Positions 8,946 through 18,808 of a stretch of DNA of 64,000 nucleotides are shown here, in pieces. Under the pieces are notes generated by a model. The model did not search any database and was not told the DNA's origin. It saw nothing but the letters and a program-made list of their open reading frames with translations. Origin of the DNA: JBBRDU01 sp038230335 (GTDB taxonomy: Bacteria > Verrucomicrobiota > Verrucomicrobiia > Chthoniobacterales > UBA10450); assembly GCA_038230335.1 (NCBI GenBank), contig JBBRNL010000006.1, forward strand, positions 1 to 64,000, written 5' to 3'. The stretch's first letter is position 1; each line of letters starts with the position of its first letter. Both the position numbers and the translations under genes were made by a program.

Positions 8946-9656
8946 TTAATTCTTCCCCGGCAACACCGGTATCGTGATCGTTGTGACCAGATTTTTTGAG
9001 GCCGGATCATGGTGGGCTGCGAGCTGGCCATGGTGGGACTCTACGATAATACGCGCGCGATTCAGGCCAAGGCCATAATGCCCTTGGGTGATGTTCCGCA
9101 GCGGCTCGCGTCCCCAATTGTCGGTCGCCGCCTCGAAGTGCTCCTTTGGCTCGGTCACTGTGAGCACAAAACTGTTCGCGCCGTTGATTGTGGCGCTGAC
9201 ATTGAGCAGCCGGCCCTCTCCATGGCGGGCCGCGTTGGCCAGAAGTTCCTGCACAGCCAAAGGCAACAGTTGAGGATCCAGCTCGACCGCCGCATCCCCG
9301 ACTTGAACGTCCCAGGCGATGGTCGGCTTGGGCACGGTCGATTCGATTTTCTGGCGGAGGTCTTCCAGAAAATCGGCCGCCTTGTACGACATCAGAGTTG
9401 GACGTACATTGGCCATATCGGCGGATAGTTTTTGTAACACAGCGCCCAGCCCGGAAAGCATTCCGCGGAGTCTCTTGATCTCATCCTTCAATTCCGGATC
9501 TGTCGCAATCTCTCCGACGTAAGCGGACTGGAGTTCCACAGCGTTCAAGTGGTTACGCAGATCGTGGCTGAGTTGGCGGACGAACTTTACAATCTCGTCC
9601 CATGGAACATCTCGCATCTGGTTGGACGAAGCTGCTTCTAAAACCGTCCTTGCCAT
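8946..9656 (-). CDS. Cytoplasmic sensor histidine kinase, no sensor domain
   Basis: 236 residues, short for the family. The H box is LSHDLRNHLNAVELQ (about residue 31), the N box ELLANAARHGEG and the G box HYGLGLNRARIIVESHHGQL. No membrane segment and no recognisable sensory domain precede the H box; only about 25 residues are available. It probably phosphorylates the NtrC-type regulator that follows it after 30 bp. With glnD next in line, a role in nitrogen control is plausible but inferred. The signal input may come from a partner protein. Confidence 0.9.
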   Translation of the reverse strand: MARTVLEAASSNQMRDVPWDEIVKFVRQLSHDLRNHLNAVELQSAYVGEIATDPELKDEIKRLRGMLSGLGAVLQKLSADMANVRPTLMSYKAADFLEDLRQKIESTVPKPTIAWDVQVGDAAVELDPQLLPLAVQELLANAARHGEGRLLNVSATINGANSFVLTVTEPKEHFEAATDNWGREPLRNITQGHYGLGLNRARIIVESHHGQLAAHHDPASKNLVTTITIPVLPGKN

Positions 9657-9671
9657 ACGTAGTCAGGTTGA

Positions 9672-11255
9672 TCAGGATCGCGTCTGATCGAGTGAAAATT
9701 CGTCATCTCCGGCGTGTTCCCCGGTTTTCTCCCTGATTGCCGGATCGTTAGCCGCAAGATGCTGCAAGGCGTGGAATACATCTTCCGGATCACCGTCTAC
9801 GGCGCGAGCAATCTCCTCGGACGTCTTGCCCGACGCTGACAACTGTGTGCGGACCTGCGTCTGCAGTTCGAGCAGTTTGGTCGCTGCCTTCTTGCCCGCT
9901 TCCACGCCGGGCTGATGATAGGCGTTAATCCGGACAAGCGAACCGTAGAAGCCGACCGCGCGTTCATACAAGGCGATGAGAGCGCCCACCGTGAAGGCGT
10001 TCACATCGGGGATGGTCATGGTGATGGATTCGCGGCCGCTCTCATAAAGGGCGCTGCGCGTGCCGCGCAGGAAACCTTGTAAATAATCTCCGCTCGTCAC
10101 GCCGGGTTCTACTTCGAAGCGAGGGCCATGGCGATCCGTTCGAACTTCGATGAACGTGACAAAGAAGTTAAGAACGCCATCGCGTAACTGCTGCACATAG
10201 GCGTGCTGATCGGTCGAACCCTTGTTGCCGTACACAGCAATGCCTTGATGCACGACGTTGCCGTCCAGATCCTGCGCTTTTCCGAGCGATTCCATGACCA
10301 GCTGTTGCAGATATTTGCTGAACAGAGTAAGGCGATCCTTGTAGGGAAGAATGACCATGTCCTTCTCGCCGCGGCCGTTCCCTGCGTAATGCCACATCAA
10401 TGCCAAAAGCATGGCCGCGTTCGTGGCCGTGTCGCTCGACCGCGTCCGTTCGTCCATGGCCGCGGCCCCAGCGAGGAATTGGTCGATGTCGAATCCTTGC
10501 AGCGCCATTGGGACCAGTCCGACCGCGCTCATGATCGAGGTGCGCCCGCCAATCCAGTCGTACATCGGGAACCGCGCGAGCCAGGCATTTGTTTCGGCGT
10601 ATCGATCAAGCTGACTTCCAACACCGGTAACCGCGATGGCCTGTTTTCCGAACGGGATTGAAAGCTCTTTGAATTTTGCTTCCGCTTCGAGCATCCCATT
10701 ACGGGTTTCTTTGGTGCCGCCCGACTTCGAGATCACGATGACCAATGTCTGGGCGAGCTTGTCGCCCATTCGATCGAGTACGCGGCTGAAGCCGTCGGGA
10801 TCTGTGTTGTCGAAGAACTGAATGTCAGTGGGATCGCTCGCCTGGCCGAGCGCATCGGCGATGAACTGTGGCCCCAGCGCCGACCCTCCGATCCCAACCA
10901 GGAGGAGATGCTTAAACTTCGAACCGTTGCCGGCCTTTGTCTTTCCGCTGTGCACCGCGGCGGCAAATTCCTTGATCCGCTTGTTTGTGTCATCGATATC
11001 GGTGCGCAACTCCGCGTTCGGCGCGAGCGAGGATTTACGCAGCCAATAGTGCCCAACCATGCGCTGCTCGTCCGGGTTGGCTATCGCGCCGGCCTCCAGT
11101 TCTTGCATGGCCGAGAATGCTTTCTCAACCAGCGGGCGCATCTTGGAAAAGAAATCATCCGGGAACGTCATCCGGCTGATATCGAGGCAAAACCCGAGAT
11201 CCTCGTAACGAAGAAGATACTGCTGAAAACGCTGCCAAAGCGAGGAGGACGCCAT
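9672..11255 (-). CDS. pgi: Glucose-6-phosphate isomerase
   Basis: About 527 residues. It interconverts glucose-6-phosphate and fructose-6-phosphate. Diagnostic segments are LLVGIGGSALGPQF, VISKSGGTKETRN, the signature-like GGRTSIMSAVGLVP, and KGSTDQHAYVQQLRDG near the active-site His. I start at the ATG of MASSSLWQRF; the frame extends 14 codons further to a TTG at 11297 without a ribosome binding site. The histidine kinase gene follows 15 bp downstream, so pgi may lead that transcript. The C-terminal tail is acidic and poorly conserved. Confidence 0.95.
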   Translation of the reverse strand: MASSSLWQRFQQYLLRYEDLGFCLDISRMTFPDDFFSKMRPLVEKAFSAMQELEAGAIANPDEQRMVGHYWLRKSSLAPNAELRTDIDDTNKRIKEFAAAVHSGKTKAGNGSKFKHLLLVGIGGSALGPQFIADALGQASDPTDIQFFDNTDPDGFSRVLDRMGDKLAQTLVIVISKSGGTKETRNGMLEAEAKFKELSIPFGKQAIAVTGVGSQLDRYAETNAWLARFPMYDWIGGRTSIMSAVGLVPMALQGFDIDQFLAGAAAMDERTRSSDTATNAAMLLALMWHYAGNGRGEKDMVILPYKDRLTLFSKYLQQLVMESLGKAQDLDGNVVHQGIAVYGNKGSTDQHAYVQQLRDGVLNFFVTFIEVRTDRHGPRFEVEPGVTSGDYLQGFLRGTRSALYESGRESITMTIPDVNAFTVGALIALYERAVGFYGSLVRINAYHQPGVEAGKKAATKLLELQTQVRTQLSASGKTSEEIARAVDGDPEDVFHALQHLAANDPAIREKTGEHAGDDEFSLDQTRS

Positions 11256-11297
11256 AGCTGCCAGCTTAAGCGCGGACCGCTGTCGGAAGAAGGACAA

Positions 11298-11465
11298 TTG
11301 TGGGGGGCTTACTCTTCTGTAGCCACCTCAATCTGTCAGGCATATCCCGGGTTTGTCAGCCTTCGAGGCACGGCAACAGAGTGCCGTGGCTACAGGACGA
11401 GAGTGCTGTAGCCGCCTCACTCGGTTGAGGCGTCTTCGTCGCAGGTTAGAGGCGGAGCAAACCGA
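11298..11465. repeat. REP-like hairpin cluster with GTAGC head
   Basis: Two strong hairpins lie here. In 11369-11393 (minus orientation) GTAGC is followed by arms CACGGCA and TGCCGTG around loop CTCTGT. In 11408-11432 (plus orientation) GTAGC is followed by arms CGCCTCA and TGAGGCG around loop CTCGGT. Head and loop are conserved but the 7-bp stem differs with both arms changed together. A weaker relative starts near 11318. No gene is seen in this gap. Confidence 0.75.
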
Positions 11466-13745
11466 CTACTGTTTCGGCGCAGGTTCGTATTCCGGCTTGG
11501 CCATGCCCATCAACCAGTGATCGAACCAACCCACAATGTGCTGGAGCCGCTCCACCCGATGCCACGGCTGGCCCGAGCGGGAAAGCTCGTGTGATTCATC
11601 CGGGAACCGAATCATCACCGTGGGAATCTTGCGAAACTTCAAGGCACGGAACATCTGCTCTCCACCCGCCCCGGGCGGGGTCCGATAATCAGCCTCTCCC
11701 AGAATAAACATCATCGGTGTCTTTATATTTTTGATATACGAAATGGGCGAACGAGCCTTGAAATCTTCTTCCTGGTCGAAAGGCGGACCCTTGAACCATG
11801 ACGGCTGGAAAAGTGTGAAGTCGGCCGTGTACCACCAGTCGGTCCAACTCGCGATATCGCGTTGCGCTACGGCCGCGGCGAAGCGGTTCGTTTGGCCGAC
11901 TACCCAGTTCGTTAGGAGACCTCCTCCACTGCCGCCGGTCACTCCAAGTTTCTTATCATCCACGTAACCGCGTTTGATCACTTCATCGACCCCGGTCATC
12001 AAATCTTTGAAATCATCCCCCGGGTAATGATACTGGATGATGTTTCCAAACTCCTGGCCGTACGTGGTGCTGCCTCTGGGATTCGGATAGAGGACGACAT
12101 ACCCCTTCGCCGCCATCCACTGGAACTCGTGCTCGAAAATGTTTCCGTATGCCGCGTGTGGACCGCCATGGATGTTCAGGATGAGCGGATATTTCTTTGT
12201 CGGATCGAATCCAGGGGGCTTCTGCACCCAGGCTTGGATGCGTTTGCCATCGAAGCTTTGATAGGAGATCTCTTCCGGCTCGGTCAGGTTCAGTTTGGAA
12301 AATAGCGCTTCATTTACGTTCGTTAACTGAACTGGTGCCGTCGCTGCCTTTGTCCGATCAAGTGCAAAGAGGTCGTTGATCCGCGTCGTAGTGGAAACAG
12401 TGTAAACGAACGTGGAGCGGTCCGACGCAGCACGAAAGCGGCCGACCGCTTGATTGCCCGAGGTCAGGTCCGTGGCCGCGCCATCGTTTGCATCGAAGGA
12501 GGCCAGCACGGTCTTTCCTTCTTTCCCGTAGATCTCGATCAAGCTCCGGCCGTCCGATGTCCAAAGGGGAACGTTTCCCCCCCCACCACGCGGCGCTCCG
12601 TTGTCCCCGAAGACGCCGGCTCCAAGATCGTAATCAAATTTAGCCGTCAGATTGCGCGGTTTCGCGTTCGGCGTCAGATCGGCCACCCACAGATCAGTCT
12701 GGGTGTAAGAGTTCACCGGTTGCGTAGCCGACCCGACGAAGGCGATCTGTTTGCCGTCAGGACTCAACGACAGATCGTTTGCATCCATCTCAAAAGTGTT
12801 GAGCTTGGATGGTTCGCCACCGTTTGTGCTGATCGAGTAAAGTTCGGTCTTTGGTTGATCGTAATAAGGCTCGTCCACGTGCAGGGACGTGAAATAAATC
12901 CGGCTGCCATCCGCAGCCCAGACGATCGTTCCTTCATCGAAGTGTCCGAAGGTCAGTTGCTTCGATTGAACCTTGTCATCCGCGTTGCGCGGCGCCGCGA
13001 CCATCCAGATGTGTTGCGGACGCTTGGGATCGACGTAGCCCTCGTTGTCCTGGCGATAAATGGCATGTGTGATCACGCGCACATCGCTTTCGTGTTCGGC
13101 CTCATTCTCGGCCTTCTTCACCGCTGATTCACCTTCGCCCTTGCCCGAATCTGAGGCGCTTCCGGATTTCTTCTGGTTCTTCGTGTCGCTTGGGGTGGGG
13201 GATCCCTGCGCCTGCACCGCTGCTTTCAGTTCGTTTTCTTTCTCTTTTTTCTTCGCCTGCTTCGCGAGATCCTCCGCGTTGCTCGAGCTGGTAAAAGCAA
13301 TGCTCTTCCCATCAGGCGACCACGTCGGGTCGCCCGCGCCTTTCGGCAAATCCGTAAAGGTGAAAGAATCGCCCCCGGTCATCGGCAGGATGGAGAGTTG
13401 CGGCGGCTCCGTCTTGCCGTCCTTTTCGTTTGCACGAACAAAGAGAAGATATTTCCCATCCGGCGACCAGCGCGGACTCCCGTCGTGCTTTCCGCTGGTC
13501 AGTTGGTGCGGTACTTCTCCTCCCGCCGTCGCCACCATCCAAAGCGAAGTGTCATACCCTTCCTTCTTCTCATTCACCGTCACGCGCACGAGAGCGACGC
13601 GTGATCCATCCGGCGAAACCTGCACATCCCCGATCCAAACAAAATCAAAGAGATCTTTTTCCGTGATAGGACGCTTGTCCGCCGCATGAGTGGTCCAGCT
13701 CGGCAGGCACGAGATCAGCGCGATGAAAACTAAAATCTTACGCAT
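11466..13745 (-). CDS. Secreted prolyl-oligopeptidase family (S9) peptidase
   Basis: About 759 residues from the ATG of MRKILVFIALISCL, a clear signal peptide ending near THAADK; the frame is open 23 codons further upstream. The N-terminal two thirds form a TolB/DPP-IV-like propeller with repeated SPDG(K/S) motifs. The C-terminal alpha/beta-hydrolase carries the nucleophile in GVTGGSGGGLLTNW, the Asp in LGEADYRTPP and the His in FPDESHELSRSG. It should cleave short peptides in the periplasm. A Lys/Glu/Ser-rich insertion of about 60 residues (AKKKEKENELK to AENEAEHE) interrupts the propeller. It follows the beta-propeller gene by about 70 bp and may share its transcript. Confidence 0.93.
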   Translation of the reverse strand: MRKILVFIALISCLPSWTTHAADKRPITEKDLFDFVWIGDVQVSPDGSRVALVRVTVNEKKEGYDTSLWMVATAGGEVPHQLTSGKHDGSPRWSPDGKYLLFVRANEKDGKTEPPQLSILPMTGGDSFTFTDLPKGAGDPTWSPDGKSIAFTSSSNAEDLAKQAKKKEKENELKAAVQAQGSPTPSDTKNQKKSGSASDSGKGEGESAVKKAENEAEHESDVRVITHAIYRQDNEGYVDPKRPQHIWMVAAPRNADDKVQSKQLTFGHFDEGTIVWAADGSRIYFTSLHVDEPYYDQPKTELYSISTNGGEPSKLNTFEMDANDLSLSPDGKQIAFVGSATQPVNSYTQTDLWVADLTPNAKPRNLTAKFDYDLGAGVFGDNGAPRGGGGNVPLWTSDGRSLIEIYGKEGKTVLASFDANDGAATDLTSGNQAVGRFRAASDRSTFVYTVSTTTRINDLFALDRTKAATAPVQLTNVNEALFSKLNLTEPEEISYQSFDGKRIQAWVQKPPGFDPTKKYPLILNIHGGPHAAYGNIFEHEFQWMAAKGYVVLYPNPRGSTTYGQEFGNIIQYHYPGDDFKDLMTGVDEVIKRGYVDDKKLGVTGGSGGGLLTNWVVGQTNRFAAAVAQRDIASWTDWWYTADFTLFQPSWFKGPPFDQEEDFKARSPISYIKNIKTPMMFILGEADYRTPPGAGGEQMFRALKFRKIPTVMIRFPDESHELSRSGQPWHRVERLQHIVGWFDHWLMGMAKPEYEPAPKQ

Positions 13746-13817
13746 GCGCTCAGTTAAGCCGAAACACTGCGAGATCAACAGTCGAAACAGGCCCGGCAGG
13801 AGATTGGGTCCCACCGA

Positions 13818-16800
13818 CTAAGGAGCGTCGATGAACGACACGGTCGCTGCAGGCGGTTTTACCTTCTTTTTCTTTCCCGGGGTGCCACCGAAACTGTAGC
13901 CCGCGCCCGGATTGAGCGTCATGGTTGCGCTCTCGTTCCTTTCCTTCACGTGATCGCCCGTGGCACTGAGCGTCACGGCAACGGAGTTCTGCCCGTTCGG
14001 AATGGTCACCGGCCCCGGCGAACTCAAAGTGAAATCTGTTCCAATGGTTGCTTTGCCGCTCATCGAAAAACCAACCGAAATCGGCCGCTGGGTTTGAGCT
14101 GAAGCAGAAATCGTAAATATAGCCGTGCCACCCTCGGTCACTGAGCCGGTCGACACCGAAACAGAAATGACCGGGGTCGCTGACGGTATCGGCGCCGGAG
14201 TTGGGATTGGGAAAATGCGAACCGTAGAAGGCGTTATCACTGCCAAGGTGTTCTGGTTGGCCACTAATCTTCCCGGTCCCAGCCGAGACGGATTGGGATT
14301 TATGTGTTCTCCAATGCTGATTCTGAATTTCTCGGCGAAAGCCGCGGTTTCGTAGGCAATGATCTGATCGTTGCCGTTAAGTCCGTAAAGGGTGTCGTGG
14401 AGCAGATCGAAGGCAACGCCTCCCTGTAGAAAGTTGAAAGTGTGCAGGGCTGCAAAATCCGGCAGCGTTTTGAGCTGGGTCATGAAAAACGCTTCGGTCG
14501 CGACCATGGTTCCGTTTCGATTGACCGCAGCAATTGATCCGAATAATTGAGCGAAAGGTCCGAACGTGTCGGTCGAAGCGTTGTAAGTAAAAGCATCGGC
14601 TTGCACCGCCGACCTCAAGAAGAGAACTGACCCGTCGGCCGATCGGGCACTCGATGTGTCCGAATCCACGTAACCAGGTCGAGCAACCCCCGGGGCGTCC
14701 TGCCGGATTCTGATCTGGTTTCCGTAAATCTCTCGCAAGGGCACCCATCCAAAGCCCTCCAGCTCAGTCGTGACAATGGCCTTGCCGTTCGCCGCCATCG
14801 CGACATCTCGGCCACCGCTTTCGGCGAAGGCGAGGGGGTAGGGGATTGCCGCCACGTTGCCGGAATTAAGGTCGATTTTCTGGAACATGCCCTGCGCGAC
14901 TCCTTTAACGTGTTGCGCGACCAGCAGAAAAGAATCGTCCAAGGAGATGTCGATGCCGTTGAGACTTCCGCCCAAGTTGTAGCTTCGATCCAGAACTCCC
15001 GAGGCTAGATTGTAGCGCTGAATGAAACCTTCCCAATTGCTGACGTAGAGGTATCTACCCGAGTGATCGAAAACCAGATCGCGTGCCGTCCCAAAACTCG
15101 GCGAGGGTGAGGGCGTGGGAGCGGGGATCGGCGACGGGATCGATACCACTTGAATCCCGGTCGCTGTCTCCAAGGCAAGGAAATGGCCGTCGGCGCTGGC
15201 GACCAAAGTGCCAAGACCAAAAGGGACGACCCCAGCCGCGATGGGTTGGGCGAGGTCGATGCGAAACAGTTCATCGAAATTCTCCGTTCGGTAGGCGATA
15301 ATTGCGTCGGCGGAAGTGCTGACCGCGTAAAATGTATCGGACATAGCATCGAAGGCGACGCCACCATCAAGTCTGGAAAAACCGCGGACGTAAGTAAATT
15401 CGGGCGCCGTATCCAGCGAGGCCACCGCGTTGACGCGCGTGGCCAAGAGTGAGCCGTCACGATTGACGGCGTGGCTAGCTCCGGAAAAAAACGTGTATTC
15501 TGTGGTCGTCGCAGGTCCGAATGCGTTAGTTTCCGAGTCGTAGGTGAAAGCGGGTCCAGACATTGTAGTGGTTTGCAAAAAATAAAGGCGCTTCCCATCA
15601 GCGCTGCGAGCCACCTGTGTGTTGCCAACGATCGTTCTCCCGTCATTGCGGGGCGAAACCGCATCGGAGGCCAAATCAATCTGTCGAATGAATGTATTTT
15701 GTCCCGTCGTGAACAATGCCAGACCGTTCGAGCAAATGGCCACATCCCATGCCCCATCCGAACTCTCCGGCCCTGTCTTCAGAGGATAGTTGATATTCTT
15801 CAGCGAGCCGTCACTCAAATCGAGGCGGTGAACCGCACCTTGTGCGACCCCTGGAATGCCTTGGGCGACGAGCAGGAATGAATCGTCCGACGCAATATCC
15901 AGTCCGTTGAGAAGACCTCCGATATTAAAGACCTCATCGATTTGATGAGTCGCCAGATTGTACCTTTCGATCAATCCTGTTAAAGTGCTGAGGTAAAGAA
16001 ATTGGCCCGAATGATCAAAAACCATGTCCCGTCGTGTTGCTAACGTTGGCGTTGGTAGAGTTGGGGAGGGGATAGGCGAAGGCATTGCAAACAGTCGAAC
16101 TCCCGAAGGTGTAGTTAGGGCGAGGTAGCGCCCGTCTTGGCTGGCGGCCAGACTTCCCGTCCCGGCATTCTGGTGCTCGCCAATATCGAAGCGGAACAAC
16201 TCGGCATGAGTGTTCGTGTCGTAGGCAATCAGTTGGTCCGTCGAACTGATCGTACCGTAGAAGACGTCTTTCGTCGCATCGAACGCGACGGGACCATCTA
16301 ACGCGTTAAATCCAGCAAGGAATTGGTAGCCCGACGAAGAATCGATCGACGCCGCAGCCTCAATCCTCGTGCTCAGAAGCGTGCCATTGCGGTTTACGGC
16401 CGCGTGCGCACCGGTCAAATAGTACCTATTAGTGTAAAAGACTGGCCCGAAAGTGTCAGTGGAAGCGCGGTAGGTAAAGATCGGAGCACTGGGGGCTTCC
16501 CGTTGCACGAAATAGATGACTTCGCGATCGGCGCTGCGCGGAATCGCGCAATGAGCTCCTACGCCACCAATGTTACCGTTGCCTGCCGGCGCATCCGTTC
16601 GAATCGCAATGGAATTGGTGGCAAGATCGATCTGCCGCAACGTTGTTTGCGTCGTCACGAGGGCGAAGCCCCGAGATGTAATGGCAACCTCGGATCCTCC
16701 GCCCTCACTCGGATTGGCGAAATCATAATTGATGTTGGTGACACCGCCGCTCCCCAGATCCAGCCTGATGAAAGACCCTGCTGAACTGGTCGTGTTGCCC

Positions 16801-17078
16801 TGAGCGATCAACAGGAAGGAATCATCCGTGGCGATGTCTAGTCCGGCGAGCGAACCTCCGATGTTATAGGGACTCTCCAATTGACCGGTCGATAGGTTAT
16901 ACGGGCGAACGAACCCATCCGACGTAGCAATATAAAGGCGCGTTCCCGCGTGATTGAAAACCATGCCTGTCCGCGCGGTCACCGGAATCAGCGTAGACTG
17001 TGCGCGGCAGGGCGATGCTATCATAACGACAGCAACAAAAAGGACCGCTCCGAGGAGTCGGCGACGGGGGGCGGGCAC
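13818..17078 (-). CDS. Secreted triple beta-propeller repeat protein with Calx-beta domain
   Basis: 1086 residues. A signal peptide (RRRLLGAVLFVAVVMIASPC) is followed by three tandem copies of a block of roughly 310-320 residues, starting near residues 38, 350 and 670. Each opens with a segment like MVFDHSGQFLYLSTLTGLIE, then a segment like GGLLNGLDIASDDSFLLVAQ, and ends with IPSPIPxPTPSP-like proline linkers. The blocks resemble YVTN/PQQ-type propeller proteins. A Calx-beta-like domain (VSVSTGSVTEGGTAIFTISA, about residues 965-1070) ends the protein with a KKKKVKPP tail. There is no PEP-CTERM tag. Substrate and function are unknown; extracellular adhesion is a reasonable guess. Confidence 0.8.
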   Translation of the reverse strand: MPAPRRRLLGAVLFVAVVMIASPCRAQSTLIPVTARTGMVFNHAGTRLYIATSDGFVRPYNLSTGQLESPYNIGGSLAGLDIATDDSFLLIAQGNTTSSAGSFIRLDLGSGGVTNINYDFANPSEGGGSEVAITSRGFALVTTQTTLRQIDLATNSIAIRTDAPAGNGNIGGVGAHCAIPRSADREVIYFVQREAPSAPIFTYRASTDTFGPVFYTNRYYLTGAHAAVNRNGTLLSTRIEAAASIDSSSGYQFLAGFNALDGPVAFDATKDVFYGTISSTDQLIAYDTNTHAELFRFDIGEHQNAGTGSLAASQDGRYLALTTPSGVRLFAMPSPIPSPTLPTPTLATRRDMVFDHSGQFLYLSTLTGLIERYNLATHQIDEVFNIGGLLNGLDIASDDSFLLVAQGIPGVAQGAVHRLDLSDGSLKNINYPLKTGPESSDGAWDVAICSNGLALFTTGQNTFIRQIDLASDAVSPRNDGRTIVGNTQVARSADGKRLYFLQTTTMSGPAFTYDSETNAFGPATTTEYTFFSGASHAVNRDGSLLATRVNAVASLDTAPEFTYVRGFSRLDGGVAFDAMSDTFYAVSTSADAIIAYRTENFDELFRIDLAQPIAAGVVPFGLGTLVASADGHFLALETATGIQVVSIPSPIPAPTPSPSPSFGTARDLVFDHSGRYLYVSNWEGFIQRYNLASGVLDRSYNLGGSLNGIDISLDDSFLLVAQHVKGVAQGMFQKIDLNSGNVAAIPYPLAFAESGGRDVAMAANGKAIVTTELEGFGWVPLREIYGNQIRIRQDAPGVARPGYVDSDTSSARSADGSVLFLRSAVQADAFTYNASTDTFGPFAQLFGSIAAVNRNGTMVATEAFFMTQLKTLPDFAALHTFNFLQGGVAFDLLHDTLYGLNGNDQIIAYETAAFAEKFRISIGEHINPNPSRLGPGRLVANQNTLAVITPSTVRIFPIPTPAPIPSATPVISVSVSTGSVTEGGTAIFTISASAQTQRPISVGFSMSGKATIGTDFTLSSPGPVTIPNGQNSVAVTLSATGDHVKERNESATMTLNPGAGYSFGGTPGKKKKVKPPAATVSFIDAP

Positions 17079-17107
17079 GACCTCCTATTGTCCTTGAAGT
17101 TTTCCTG

Positions 17108-17131
17108 ATCTCAAAGGGAAAAGTTTGAGAT
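17108..17131. promoter_or_regulatory. Hairpin upstream of the propeller gene
   Basis: ATCTCAAA and TTTGAGAT form a perfect 8-bp inverted repeat with an 8-nt spacer, in the 96-bp gap between icd and the propeller gene, both on the minus strand. It could be the icd terminator (no T run follows) or an operator 30 bp before the propeller start. Confidence 0.35.
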
Positions 17132-17174
17132 AAACGTGATTATTTCCCTTGTGAGTGCCGTTAGACGCCAAGCG

Positions 17175-18488
17175 CTACATGTGTTCGATGACGTTATCGC
17201 CGAACTCCGAGCATTTAATCTCGGTCGCGCCATCCATCAGGCGCGCGAAGTCGTAGGTCACGCGCTTGCTCGCGATCGCTCCATTCAGGCCTTTCAGAAT
17301 CATGTCGGCGACTTCCGTCCAGCCCATGTAGCGGAACATCATTTCACCGGACAAAATTACTGAGCCCGGATTTACTTTGTCCTGATTCGCATACTTGGGC
17401 GCAGTGCCGTGAGTTGCTTCGAAGACAGCATGACCCGTGATGTAATTAATGTTTCCTCCGGGCGCGATCCCGATTCCGCCGACCTGTGCGGCTAACGCAT
17501 CGCTCAGATAATCGCCATTGAGATTTAGTGTCGCAATCACGTCGAAATCCTCCGGTCGGGTCAGCACCTGTTGCAACGTGATATCCGCAATCGCGTCCTT
17601 GATCACGATGCCCCCGCCAGGTTTGCCCATCGGAATTTTGCACCACGGTCCGCCGTCGATCTCTTCCGCGCCGAAATAGGTTTTGGCCACCTCATATCCC
17701 CAGTCACGGAACGCGCCTTCCGTGAACTTCATGATGTTGCCCTTGTGCACAATCGTCACCGATTTGCGGTTGTTCTTGATGGCGTAGGCGATCGCGCTGT
17801 GAATCAGACGAACGCTACCCGATCGGCTGACCGGTTTAATGCCAACCCCGACCATCACGTCGTCTTTCTCCGGAGCGCCCACTGATTTCCAGAATTCCGC
17901 GGCCTTTTCTTTCGTTCCGAAACGGATTTTTGCGAAGGCCTTGGGAAATTCTTTCTCAATGAAATCGAGAATCTTGGCCGCTTCTTTCGTGCCCGCGGCG
18001 TATTCGATGCCGGCGTAGATATCTTCCGTGTTCTCGCGGAAGATCACCATGTTCACCTTCTCCGGATGTTTAACGGGTGAGGGGACACCTTTGAAATATT
18101 GGACAGGCCGCAAGCAGACAAAGAGATCGAGCATTTGCCGCAGCGCGACGTTCAGCGAACTAATCCCACCGCCCACGGGAGTCGTTAAGGGGCCCTTGAT
18201 CCCGATTAGATAATCACGAAAGGCTTCGACTGTGTCATCTGGCAGCCAGTTATCGAATTTGTCCTTGGCCGACTGGCCAGCAAAGACTTCGAACCACGAA
18301 ACCTTTTTCTGGCCGGCATAAGCCTTCTCCACCGCAGCATCAAAAACCCGCTCGCTCGCCGCCCAAATATCCACTCCAGTGCCATCACCACGGATGAACG
18401 GAATGACGGGCCGATCCGGCACGGTAAGTTTCCCTGCGGCGATCGAAATCTTGTCGCCCGCGGGCGCAGTGATGTCTTGGTACGGCAT
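17175..18488 (-). CDS. icd: Isocitrate dehydrogenase (NADP-type)
   Basis: 437 residues, slightly longer than E. coli Icd. It oxidatively decarboxylates isocitrate to 2-oxoglutarate in the TCA cycle. Recognisable parts are FIRGDGTGVDIW near the N-terminus, FRENTEDIYAGIEY (substrate-binding Arg region), TIVHKGNIMKFTEGAFRDWGY, and the dehydrogenase signature NLNGDYLSDALAAQVGGIG, then THGTAPKYA. The family split suggests NADP use, but cofactor choice is not proven here. The upstream spacer begins with a GTAGAAA heptamer tract. Confidence 0.96.
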   Translation of the reverse strand: MPYQDITAPAGDKISIAAGKLTVPDRPVIPFIRGDGTGVDIWAASERVFDAAVEKAYAGQKKVSWFEVFAGQSAKDKFDNWLPDDTVEAFRDYLIGIKGPLTTPVGGGISSLNVALRQMLDLFVCLRPVQYFKGVPSPVKHPEKVNMVIFRENTEDIYAGIEYAAGTKEAAKILDFIEKEFPKAFAKIRFGTKEKAAEFWKSVGAPEKDDVMVGVGIKPVSRSGSVRLIHSAIAYAIKNNRKSVTIVHKGNIMKFTEGAFRDWGYEVAKTYFGAEEIDGGPWCKIPMGKPGGGIVIKDAIADITLQQVLTRPEDFDVIATLNLNGDYLSDALAAQVGGIGIAPGGNINYITGHAVFEATHGTAPKYANQDKVNPGSVILSGEMMFRYMGWTEVADMILKGLNGAIASKRVTYDFARLMDGATEIKCSEFGDNVIEHM

Positions 18489-18808
<320 letters not shown>

